Assembly (NCBI RefSeq): GCF_003665435.1
Contig: NZ_CP023407.1
Location: 4,030,001-4,094,000, forward strand
Origin: Streptomyces fungicidicus
GTDB taxonomy: Bacteria > Actinomycetota > Actinomycetes > Streptomycetales > Streptomycetaceae
Length of the DNA: 64,000 nucleotides
Direction of reading: 5' to 3'
In this document: piece after piece, positions 40,308 to 47,821 of the stretch
Layout: each line of letters begins with the position of its first letter
Position numbering within the stretch: position 1 is the first letter of the stretch
The notes under the pieces: model-generated
Seen by the model: the letters and a program-made list of their open reading frames with translations, nothing else
What the model was told of the DNA's origin: nothing
Databases searched by the model: none
Made by a program: the position numbers and the translations under genes

Positions 40308-41486
40308 ATGAGCACCAAGGACTTCATCGAGAAGGACTTCTACAAGGTCCTCGGCGTCCCCAAGGACGCCACCGAGGCCGAGATCAAGAAGGCGTACCGG
40401 AAGCTCGCCCGCGAGTTCCACCCGGACGCCAACAAGGGCAACGCCAGGGCGGAGGAGCGGTTCAAGGAGATCTCCGAGGCGAACGACGTCCTCGGGGACC
40501 CCAAGAAGCGCAAGGAGTACGACGAGGCGCGCGCCCTCTTCGGCAACGGCGGATTCCGTCCGGGGCCGGGCGCGGGCGGCGGCGGCTCGTTCAACTTCGA
40601 CCTGGGCGACCTCTTCGGGGGTCAGGCCGGCGGCCAGCAGCAGGGCGGCTTCGGCGGCGGCCTCGGTGACGTCTTCGGGGGCCTGTTCAACCGGGGCGGC
40701 GCGGGTACCACCCGTACCCAGCCGCGCCGCGGTCAGGACATCGAGTCCGAGGTGACGCTCAGCTTCACCGAGGCGATCGAGGGCGCGACGGTCCCGCTGC
40801 GGATGTCGTCGCAGGCGCCCTGCAAGGCCTGTTCGGGCACCGGCGACAAGAACGGCACACCGCGGGTGTGCCCGACCTGCGTCGGCACCGGCCAGGTGGC
40901 GCGGGGCTCCGGCGGCGGGTTCTCGCTCACGGATCCCTGCCCCGACTGCAAGGGCCGCGGCCTGATCGCGGAGGAGGCCTGCGAGATCTGCAAGGGCAGC
41001 GGCCGGGCCAAGTCCTCCCGGACGATGCAGGTGCGCATCCCCGCGGGCGTCAGCGACAACCAGCGGATCCGGCTGCGCGGCAAGGGCGCGCCGGGCGAGC
41101 GCGGCGGCCCCGCCGGTGACCTGTACGTGGTCGTGCACGTCGGCGACCACCCGGTGTTCGGCCGCAAGGACGACAACCTGACCGTCACGGTCCCGGTGAC
41201 GTTCGCCGAGGCCGCCCTCGGCGGCGAGGTCCGGGTGCCGACGCTCGGCGGTCCGCCGGTCACGCTGAAGCTGCCGCCGGGCACGCCCAACGGGCGCACC
41301 ATGCGGGCCCGGGGCAAGGGCGCGGTCCGCAAGGACGGCACGCGCGGTGATCTCCTGGTCACCGTGGAGGTGAGTGTTCCCAAGGATCTGTCGGGGAAGG
41401 CTCGTGACGCGCTGGAGGCGTATCGCGAGGCGACCGCGGAGGAGGATCCGCGGGCGGAGCTGTTCCAGGCCGCGAAGGGAGCTTGA
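40308..41486 (+). CDS. dnaJ: co-chaperone DnaJ
   Basis: A 392-aa type I Hsp40. The J domain has the HPD motif in LAREFHPDANKG. A Gly/Phe-rich region follows at about residues 80-140 (FGGGLGDVFGGLFNRGG). The zinc domain has four repeats: CKACSGTG, CPTCVGTG, CPDCKGRG and CEICKGSG (about 165-235). The C-terminal peptide-binding domain closes the chain. It delivers substrates to DnaK and stimulates its ATPase. It lies 36 bp after grpE and overlaps the region before hspR. Confidence 0.97.
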   Translation: MSTKDFIEKDFYKVLGVPKDATEAEIKKAYRKLAREFHPDANKGNARAEERFKEISEANDVLGDPKKRKEYDEARALFGNGGFRPGPGAGGGGSFNFDLGDLFGGQAGGQQQGGFGGGLGDVFGGLFNRGGAGTTRTQPRRGQDIESEVTLSFTEAIEGATVPLRMSSQAPCKACSGTGDKNGTPRVCPTCVGTGQVARGSGGGFSLTDPCPDCKGRGLIAEEACEICKGSGRAKSSRTMQVRIPAGVSDNQRIRLRGKGAPGERGGPAGDLYVVVHVGDHPVFGRKDDNLTVTVPVTFAEAALGGEVRVPTLGGPPVTLKLPPGTPNGRTMRARGKGAVRKDGTRGDLLVTVEVSVPKDLSGKARDALEAYREATAEEDPRAELFQAAKGA

Positions 41487-41491
41487 TCTGC

Positions 41492-41941
41492 ATGGACGGC
41501 CGACGACGCAATCCGTACGAACTGACCCAGGACACCCCGGTCTACGTCATCTCGGTGGCGGCCCAGCTCTCCGGCCTGCACCCGCAGACGCTGCGCCAGT
41601 ACGACCGCCTGGGACTCGTGTCGCCGGACCGCACGGCAGGCCGGGGCCGCCGCTACTCGGCCCGTGACATCGAACTGCTCCGTCAGGTGCAGCAGTTGTC
41701 GCAGAGCGAGGGCATCAATCTGGCCGGTATCAAGCGCATCATCGAGCTGGAGAACCAGGTCGCCGCCCTCCAGGCCCGGGTGGCCGAACTGGAGGACGCC
41801 CTCGACGGGGCGGCCGCGGCGATGCGTCAGCGCGAGGCCGCGGTGCACGCCTCGTACCGTCGTGACCTGGTGCCCTACCAGGAGGTCCAGCAGACCAGCG
41901 CGTTGGTGGTGTGGCGGCCCAAGCGGCAGCAGCACGACTGA
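41492..41941 (+). CDS. hspR: heat-shock repressor HspR (MerR family)
   Basis: A 149-aa MerR-type regulator starting MDGRRRNPYELTQDTPVYVI. The winged helix-turn-helix is AAQLSGLHPQTLRQYDRLGL followed by RGRRYSARDIELLRQVQQLS. A coiled coil (about residues 85-125) and a C-terminal tail follow. It represses the dnaK operon and clpB through HAIR sites, all visible in this window, with DnaK as partner. ATG 41492 is used because it matches known HspR N-termini. The stop is followed by the operon terminator. Confidence 0.96.
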   Translation: MDGRRRNPYELTQDTPVYVISVAAQLSGLHPQTLRQYDRLGLVSPDRTAGRGRRYSARDIELLRQVQQLSQSEGINLAGIKRIIELENQVAALQARVAELEDALDGAAAAMRQREAAVHASYRRDLVPYQEVQQTSALVVWRPKRQQHD

Positions 41942-41961
41942 CCGCGGGACGTGAAGTGCCG

Positions 41962-42000
41962 CGGGAGGCCCGTGGGTTCGACGAACCCACGGGCCTCCCG
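41962..42000 (+). terminator. terminator of the dnaK operon
   Basis: A 19-bp perfect stem (CGGGAGGCCCGTGGGTTCG and its complement) with one-base loop, followed by TCTTAT. Confidence 0.92.
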
Positions 42001-42218
42001 TCTTATCCGCGGCCACTTCTGTGACTATGGTATGTCTGCGCGTCCAGATGATCCCCGCGGAGCTTTCGCAGGTCCCTCACGAGTTCAGCGCGCCGTGCTG
42101 TGTCCATCTCGTTAAGTGGCCGCCCTTGACGCGGGAGGTGGCTGAAGCGTTGGCTTTTCAGTCACATGGGCCGCAAAGCTGTGCCCACGTCCAAAACGCA
42201 CCTGAAGTGAGCCCTCGC

Positions 42219-43328
42219 ATGCGTCGTCGTATCGCCATATCCGTGGCCGCCACCTCCATGTCCGTCATGCTCGCCGGCTGCGGCATGCTCAACGCGGCCG
42301 AGAGCAGCGACGACGCGAGCCCGGCCAAGGGCGACGACATCACCGTCGGGCTGCTGCTCCCGGAGAAGGCCAACACGCGGTACGAGCAGTTCGACTACCC
42401 CATCTTCAAGACGAAGGTGGAGTCGCTCACCGACAAGAAGGGCAAGGTCGAGTACGCCAACGCCGAGGCGGACGCCGGCAAGCAGGCCAGCCAGATGCAG
42501 CAGATGATCGACGACAAGGTCGACGTCATCGTGCTGGACGCGGTCGACGCCAAGGCCATCGCGGACGGCGTGCAGAAGGCCAAGGACGCGGGCATCCCCG
42601 TCATCGCCTACGACCGGCTCGCCGAGGGGCCGATCGACGCGTACATCTCCTTCGACAACGCGCTCGTCGGCGAGGTGCAGGGCCGTTCCCTGCTGGCCTC
42701 CCTCGGGGACGACCTCAGCATCACCGACAAGATCGTGATGATGAACGGCTCGTCGACCGACCCGAACGCCAAGCAGTTCAAGGCCGGCGCGCTCTCCGAG
42801 CTCAAGGGCAAGGTGACGATCGCCAAGTCCTACGACACCAAGGACTGGAAGCCGGAGAACGCCCAGGCCAACATGACCGAGGCGATCAACGCGATCGGCG
42901 CGGACAACATCGCCGCGGTCTACTCCGCCAACGACGGCATGGCGGGCGGCATCGTCAAGGCGCTGCGCGCCGCCGGCGTGACCGACCTTCCGGCCATCAC
43001 CGGCCAGGACGCCGAACTCGCCGCGGTGCAGCGCATCATCAGCGGCGAGCAGTACATGAGCGTGTACAAGTCCTACCCGGACGAGGCCGAGAGCGCCGCC
43101 GAGATGGCCGTGGCGAAGGTCCAGGGCCGCGACATCCAGTTCGACGCACTGACCCGCGACCGGGTGGACAGCCCCACCACCAAGGACATTCCCGCGCAGC
43201 TGGTGCCCGTGGTCGAGCTGACCAAGGACAACGTCCAGGACACCGTGATCGCCGACGAGATCTACGAGGTGGCGGACATCTGCACCGCGGAGTACAAGGC
43301 GGCCTGCGCGGCCATCAAGCTGAAGTAA
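42219..43328 (+). CDS. periplasmic-binding lipoprotein, sugar (xylose-like) ABC type
   Basis: A 369-aa lipoprotein with signal peptide and lipobox (MSVMLAGCGM, Cys about residue 20). The body is a type 1 periplasmic-binding fold: TVGLLLPEKANTRYEQFDYP, VIVLDAVDAKAIADGVQKAK, GIPVIAYDRL, YSANDGMAGGIVKALRAAG. It is closest in pattern to XylF-type sugar-binding proteins. No permease or ATPase gene is adjacent, so it would work with a transporter encoded elsewhere. ATG 42219 is taken; GTG 42207 is possible. Confidence 0.92.
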   Translation: MRRRIAISVAATSMSVMLAGCGMLNAAESSDDASPAKGDDITVGLLLPEKANTRYEQFDYPIFKTKVESLTDKKGKVEYANAEADAGKQASQMQQMIDDKVDVIVLDAVDAKAIADGVQKAKDAGIPVIAYDRLAEGPIDAYISFDNALVGEVQGRSLLASLGDDLSITDKIVMMNGSSTDPNAKQFKAGALSELKGKVTIAKSYDTKDWKPENAQANMTEAINAIGADNIAAVYSANDGMAGGIVKALRAAGVTDLPAITGQDAELAAVQRIISGEQYMSVYKSYPDEAESAAEMAVAKVQGRDIQFDALTRDRVDSPTTKDIPAQLVPVVELTKDNVQDTVIADEIYEVADICTAEYKAACAAIKLK

Positions 43329-43473
43329 CCGCCCCGGCTGTATTCGGCCACCCCGCCGGCCACTCCGGCCGGCGCGGGACCGAGTCGTGTTGCACAGCCG
43401 GTTCCGGCCGCGCATAGTTGCGCTGCGGAAAGAGGCTGACGGCTGACCGGGTGAACCGGGGGTGGGACGGGCG

Positions 43474-44505
43474 ATGGCCGGGCACGGGACGGACGGGCAT
43501 CCACACGGTGCTGACCGACTGTGCGACGCCGGGGATCGCGTGTATTCCCGGGCCGTACGGCGCGGACGGCTGCCGCGCCGGGACGCGGAACGGGTGCCCT
43601 GCCTGCTGGAGCTGGCCCTGCTGCACCCGGACCCCGACGACATGGACTGGCTGGTGCCGACCGCCCCGCAGGAGGTCATGACCCGGCTGCTGCGCGGGAT
43701 GTACGACGAGGTCAGCGCCAGCCAGCGCCGGGTCGGCTCGGCCGTCACCGCCTTCGAGTGGTACGCCGGTCTCGGCCGCCAGGTGCACGCCCCGCCGGTG
43801 GCGTCGGAGGGTCCGGCGATCCGGGTGCTGGACGGACTGGCCCGTATCCAGGCCGCGATGGACGAGGCGACGCAGGCCTGCACCACCGAGGTGCTCACCG
43901 TCCAGCCGGGCGGCATCCGGCGCGAGGCGGAGCTGTCGGAGGGCCTGCACCGGGCGACGGCGCTGCGCGGCCGCGGGGTGCGGATGCGGGACCTGTACAC
44001 GCACGTGGCCCGGCACGGGCACGGGCTGCTCAGCTATCTGGAGCTGATGGGCGACGCCGTGGAGGCGCGCACCCTGGACGAGGTGATCGAGCGGCTGATC
44101 CTGTTCGACCGCACGGTCGCCTTCATCCCCGCCAACGCCGAGCGGACCATGGCCCTGGAGCTGCGGCACCCCGGACTGGTCGAGTACCTGGGCACGGTGT
44201 TCGAGCGCCTGTGGCGGCTGGCCCTCCCGCTCACCGCACCGCTGCCCGACACCGGCATCGAGGGCATCTCGCACCGTGAGCAGTCCATCGCGGCGCTGCT
44301 GGCGGAGGGCCACCAGGACGCGGTGATCGCCGAACGCCTCGGGATCAGCGTGCGCACCTGCCGGGCCCACATCGCCCGGCTGTCGGAGACGCTGGGCGCG
44401 GCGAGCCGCACCCAGCTGGGCGTCCGCATCGCCCAGACCGGTCTTGACGGGCCGCGCGGCCCGGCCGTCACTCTTCCCGGTCGAGGATCCCCGAACGGGC
44501 GATGA
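43474..44505 (+). CDS. LuxR-type regulator with TrmB/PLD-like sensor (copy 1)
   Basis: A 343-aa cytoplasmic regulator. Residues about 20-110 are a shared N-terminal helical domain. Residues about 115-265 look like the phospholipase-D-like sensor of TrmB regulators (TVQPGGIRREAELSEGLHRA, RGRGVRMRDLYTHV, FDRTVAFIPANAE). The C-terminal 60 residues are a LuxR helix-turn-helix (GISHREQSIAALLAEGHQDA, VRTCRAHIARLSETL). It is the only plus-strand member of three paralogues here and overlaps the next one tail to tail by 38 bp. Confidence 0.85.
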   Translation: MAGHGTDGHPHGADRLCDAGDRVYSRAVRRGRLPRRDAERVPCLLELALLHPDPDDMDWLVPTAPQEVMTRLLRGMYDEVSASQRRVGSAVTAFEWYAGLGRQVHAPPVASEGPAIRVLDGLARIQAAMDEATQACTTEVLTVQPGGIRREAELSEGLHRATALRGRGVRMRDLYTHVARHGHGLLSYLELMGDAVEARTLDEVIERLILFDRTVAFIPANAERTMALELRHPGLVEYLGTVFERLWRLALPLTAPLPDTGIEGISHREQSIAALLAEGHQDAVIAERLGISVRTCRAHIARLSETLGAASRTQLGVRIAQTGLDGPRGPAVTLPGRGSPNGR

Positions 44506-45454
44506 GATACCCGAGCTGGGCCCTGCTGCCGCTGCCCAGCGTCGCCGCGAGCTTGGCGATGTGCTCGCGGGCGGTGCGGACGTTCAGCCCCAGCCGGTCG
44601 GCGACGACGGCGTCGGTGTGCCCCTCGATGAGCAGCGCGGCGATGGCCCGCTGGCGGGGGGTGACGCCGTTGACGGAGGGCTGCGGGGCGGCCACCGGGT
44701 ACATGGGTGTGGCCAGGCGCCAGAACCGGTCGAAGGCGGTGGCGAGGAAGCCGACGACGGTCGGCTCGCGGATCTCCAGCGCGCGGGTGGCGTCCTTGTC
44801 CACCGGGATGAAGGCGACGGCGCGGTCGAGCACGATGAGCCGGTCGGTGGTCTCGTCCAGGCTGCGTGCCTCCACGTCGCCGCTGAGCCGCTCGTAGCGG
44901 GAGTGCACCAGCGGCAGATGGCGCTGGGTGTGCTGGTACAGGGTGCGGATGCGGCCGCCGCGGTCGAGCAGCGCCTGGTCGCGCGACATGGCCTGCGGCT
45001 GGGCGCGCCGGCCGCGGGCGTCGGAGTAGTGCACGTTGGGCTGGACGCAGAGCAGTTCGCGTCCGGTGCCGGCCATCGCCTCGGTGAGGGCCCGGTTGAT
45101 GCGGTCCACCCCGTCCAGCACCGTGATCGCGGGCGGGCCCGCCGGGGCGCTCTGGCCGCCGGCCGTCCGGGCCAGCGAGGCGAACGCCTCCAGCAGCCGT
45201 TCCTCCCGCCGCCGCTCCCCGGCGATCCGGTCCGCGGAGGCCCGCAGCAGCCGGTGCAGGGCGATGTCCGGCGCGACGGGCTCCAGCCGGTCCCCGCCGT
45301 CGGCGGCGGGGCGCAGGAGCCCCAGGGCGGCGGCGCAGGGCGCCTGCGCGGCCTCCCGGGCGGTCAGGTGGCCCCGGCGCAGGGCGAGGGCGTAGCGGTC
45401 CCAGCCCTCCTGGCACAGCTCGTCCACGTCGTGGTCGTGCGCCTGTGCGGTCAC
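44468..45454 (-). CDS. LuxR-type regulator with TrmB/PLD-like sensor (copy 2)
   Basis: A 328-aa paralogue with the same layout: sensor region with CVQPNVHYSDARGRRAQP and RIRTLYQHTQRHLPL, then a LuxR helix-turn-helix (GVTPRQRAIAALLIEGHTDA, VRTAREHIAKLAATL). It lies 16 bp downstream of copy 3 on the same strand, so these two are co-transcribed. There is no receiver domain, so control is probably by a bound ligand. Confidence 0.85.
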   Translation of the reverse strand: MTAQAHDHDVDELCQEGWDRYALALRRGHLTAREAAQAPCAAALGLLRPAADGGDRLEPVAPDIALHRLLRASADRIAGERRREERLLEAFASLARTAGGQSAPAGPPAITVLDGVDRINRALTEAMAGTGRELLCVQPNVHYSDARGRRAQPQAMSRDQALLDRGGRIRTLYQHTQRHLPLVHSRYERLSGDVEARSLDETTDRLIVLDRAVAFIPVDKDATRALEIREPTVVGFLATAFDRFWRLATPMYPVAAPQPSVNGVTPRQRAIAALLIEGHTDAVVADRLGLNVRTAREHIAKLAATLGSGSRAQLGYLIARSGILDREE

Positions 45455-45470
45455 GCGGCTCGCTCCCCGG

Positions 45471-46457
45471 TCACTGGTCCTGGTTGAGAATCCCCGACTG
45501 CGCGATGAGGAAGCCGAGTTGCGCGCGGCTGCCGCTGCCCAGCACGGACGCCAGCTTGGCTATGTGGGCCCGGCACGTCCGCACGTTCATGCCGAGGCGG
45601 CGGGCGATGGCCTCGTCCACATGGCCCTCCACGAGCAGTTTCGCGATCGAGTGCTGGATCTCGGTGATGCCGTCCGGCGCGGTCTCGTACGGGGCGCCGG
45701 CGCTCAGCGGGACGGCGCGGTTCCACATGAACTCGAAGACCTTGACCAGATAGCGCACGAGGCCGGGGTGGCGGAGTTCGAGGGCGACCTGCCGGTCCTC
45801 CCGGATGGGGATGAAGGCGACCGACTCGTCGCAGATGATGAGCCGCTCGACCAGCTCGTCGATGGTGCGGTACTCCACCTTGCCGTCGGTGAAGTGGTCG
45901 ACGTAGGCGAGCCGGTCGGGGCTGAAGCGCGCGGTGTGCTGGTAGAGGGTGCGGATCCGGACCCCGCGTTCGATCAGCGGCCGGTCCCGTTCCAGCGCCT
46001 CCAGGAGCCGGTTCTCGGGGCGGCGGTGGGCGCTCGGCTGCACCGTGAGCATCTCGGAGTGGCACTGGGCGGTCGCCAGGTCGAGTGCGCCTTTGATGCG
46101 GTCGAGGCCCTCCAGCACCATGATGGAGTGCGTCGACCCCGTCACCTGGGTGCTGATGTCCATGAACGGCTCGAAGGCCTCGGCGAGGGTGATGGACAGC
46201 CGCCGCTGCTCGGTGATCTCGCGCTCTATGGGGTTCAGCCGCTGTGCCAGGGCGACCGACGGCGGCACCGGCCGCAGCCAGCTGGCGTCGTCGGGATCGG
46301 GGTGGAGGAGGGCCAGTTCCATCAGGCAGGGAGCGCTCTCGGCGTCCGTGCGGGTGATGCGTCCGGTGCGCAGGGCGTCCGCGTAGAGGCGGCTTCCCTC
46401 CCGGCACAGCTCGGTCACCGCATGGGGATGTCCCGCCTTAGTCCCATTTGTTGCCAA
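45471..46457 (-). CDS. LuxR-type regulator with TrmB/PLD-like sensor (copy 3)
   Basis: A 328-aa regulator; TTG 46457 with GGTGGAG just before it gives MATNGTKAGHPHAVTELCRE and a length equal to copy 2. The sensor (TVQPSAHRRPENRLLEALER, RIRTLYQHTARFSPDRLAYV) and helix-turn-helix (GITEIQHSIAKLLVEGHVDE, NVRTCRAHIAKLASVL) match its paralogues. It is divergent, across a 114-bp gap, from a small secreted peptide gene and a Rieske-like gene, its likely targets. Confidence 0.87.
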   Translation of the reverse strand: MATNGTKAGHPHAVTELCREGSRLYADALRTGRITRTDAESAPCLMELALLHPDPDDASWLRPVPPSVALAQRLNPIEREITEQRRLSITLAEAFEPFMDISTQVTGSTHSIMVLEGLDRIKGALDLATAQCHSEMLTVQPSAHRRPENRLLEALERDRPLIERGVRIRTLYQHTARFSPDRLAYVDHFTDGKVEYRTIDELVERLIICDESVAFIPIREDRQVALELRHPGLVRYLVKVFEFMWNRAVPLSAGAPYETAPDGITEIQHSIAKLLVEGHVDEAIARRLGMNVRTCRAHIAKLASVLGSGSRAQLGFLIAQSGILNQDQ

Positions 46458-46571
46458 ATCTCCACCCCCCAGGGTCCTGAACGTGCAGGAACATGATGCA
46501 CCGATTGTGTGGCCATGACGTGCCCGAATGAGCCATCGTCTTATCCGACGGGGGATAAAGGGGACCTTCAA

Positions 46572-46769
46572 GTGAGGACGAAGCCGACTATGCGTAAGAG
46601 AATGCTTCGCTCGGTGCTTGTCGCCGCCTTTTCCGCCGTTGTGGCCTTCGGCACCCTGGCCGGCCTCTCCGGCGCGGAGAGCGACGCGCACCACGTGGGC
46701 AGCGCCCAGTCTCCTGTGGTCGTCAGCGACGAGCCACAGGCCTTCCCGGACGACAGCACCTGGGACTGA
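46572..46769 (+). CDS. small secreted peptide beside LuxR regulators
   Basis: A 65-aa peptide from GTG 46572 (ATG 46590 is an alternative). A basic N-terminus and hydrophobic stretch (MLRSVLVAAFSAVVAFGTLA) form a signal peptide, leaving a mature part of about 30 residues rich in Asp/Ser/Pro (SDAHHVGSAQSPVVVSDEPQ, ending in Asp). Its stop overlaps the next ATG (TGATG). It may be a signalling peptide sensed directly or indirectly by the divergent regulators, but no homologue is recognised. Confidence 0.6.
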   Translation: MRTKPTMRKRMLRSVLVAAFSAVVAFGTLAGLSGAESDAHHVGSAQSPVVVSDEPQAFPDDSTWD

Positions 46770-47110
46770 TGGCGATGACCACACCACCCGACGACCGCTC
46801 CTTCCGCAGGGAGATGGCGACCGCCTACCGATCCGGATGGCACTTCATCGACCTGGTCACCGCGATCCCCCACACCGGTGACTCGTTGATGGTGACCGTC
46901 TTCGGCGAGCCGGTCGTCGTCACCCGCGAGGAGGACGAGGACGTACGGGCCTACCGGTGCCTGCGGCGGCCCCGCGGGGCTCCGCAGCCCGTGCGGTGTG
47001 CCGTCCGGTACGGAATGATCTTTGTGAACCTGGACCAGCGGGACCACCGCCAGGTGGAGTCCGACTCCCCCACGCCCAGGACCATCTCGGCCACCCCCCG
47101 CAGTGCCTGA
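46769..47110 (+). CDS. short Rieske-like protein lacking cluster ligands
   Basis: A 113-aa protein aligned in pattern with the Rieske domain of ring-hydroxylating oxygenases: GWHFIDLVTAIPHTGDSLMV, then FGEPVVVTREEDEDVRAYRC, then VRYGMIFVNLDQRD. The normal C-x-H and C-x-x-H cluster ligands are replaced (YRCLRRPRG and RCAVRYG keep only the cysteines). It is therefore probably not a functional 2Fe-2S protein of the usual type. It is coupled to the secreted peptide gene and ends before a terminator. Confidence 0.55.
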   Translation: MAMTTPPDDRSFRREMATAYRSGWHFIDLVTAIPHTGDSLMVTVFGEPVVVTREEDEDVRAYRCLRRPRGAPQPVRCAVRYGMIFVNLDQRDHRQVESDSPTPRTISATPRSA

Positions 47111-47153
47111 CGCGATTCCCCCGTCGTAAAAGATCGCGCAGGTGCTTCCCCCC

Positions 47154-47194
47154 GCAGCGGCGTCACCGTGACCTGAACACGGTGACGCCGCTGC
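47154..47194 (+). terminator. terminator after the peptide/Rieske-like genes
   Basis: A 17-bp perfect stem (GCAGCGGCGTCACCGTG and its complement), 7-base loop, followed by AGTTTT. Confidence 0.9.
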
Positions 47195-47278
47195 AGTTTT
47201 CCGGGACATTTCCGGGTATCGACCGATCGTGTGATGGCCGGAAACCGCCGCTCGGCGGAATATGCCGGACGGCCGGTC

Positions 47279-47692
47279 TCAGCCCCGTCCCAGCGCGCGG
47301 GTGAGCGCGATCTCGATGACCACCCGCGCCGGATTCGGCCGCGGGGTCCGGCCGTAGCGCTCGGCGTACCGCCGCTCCGCCTCCGCCACCCGCTCCCGCT
47401 CGGCGCTGACCACCGCCCGCCCCTCCAGCGTCGCCCACCGCCGGCCGTCCACCTGGCAGACCGCGACGGCCGCGCCCTCCGCCCCCGCCGCCCGCACATG
47501 CCGGACCTTGGTGCTCGAGCCGTTCGCGACCACCCGGGCGAGCCGCGCCCCGGGGTCGTACGTCACCGCGACGGGCACGACGTGCGGCGTGCCGTCCGGA
47601 CGGAGGGTGGTCAGCGTGCACAGGTGCTTCTCACGCCAGAAGCTGAGGTACGAGGCGTCCGGATCACCCGGGTCCACCGAATATGAGGCCAT
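47279..47692 (-). CDS. PPOX-class FMN/F420-binding split-barrel protein
   Basis: A 137-aa protein of the pyridoxamine-phosphate-oxidase-like split-barrel fold, of the actinobacterial F420/FMN-dependent group: FWREKHLCTLTTLRPDGTPH, VVPVAVTYDPGARLARVVAN, then GRRWATLEGRAVV. ATG 47692 has GGAG four bases upstream. It probably reduces or binds a flavin or deazaflavin substrate; the substrate is unknown. It is divergent from clpB, and the HAIR site at 47733 lies between the two. Confidence 0.88.
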   Translation of the reverse strand: MASYSVDPGDPDASYLSFWREKHLCTLTTLRPDGTPHVVPVAVTYDPGARLARVVANGSSTKVRHVRAAGAEGAAVAVCQVDGRRWATLEGRAVVSAERERVAEAERRYAERYGRTPRPNPARVVIEIALTRALGRG

Positions 47693-47732
47693 GACTCCGG
47701 AACTTAGCCCCCGACGCACTCCCGCGCGCCAC

Positions 47733-47753
47733 CTTGAGTGGAATAGACTCAAG
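47733..47753 (+). promoter_or_regulatory. HAIR (HspR) operator upstream of clpB
   Basis: CTTGAGT-GGAATAG-ACTCAAG is a perfect HspR-associated inverted repeat, identical in both arms to the dnaK site, 69 bp before the clpB GTG. It places clpB in the HspR regulon. Confidence 0.94.
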
Positions 47754-47821
47754 TTTGTGTACGTTGACCGAGTCAGCCACGAAGGCAGCTGAAGGGTCAC
47801 CGCAAGGAGGAGAACGGATAC

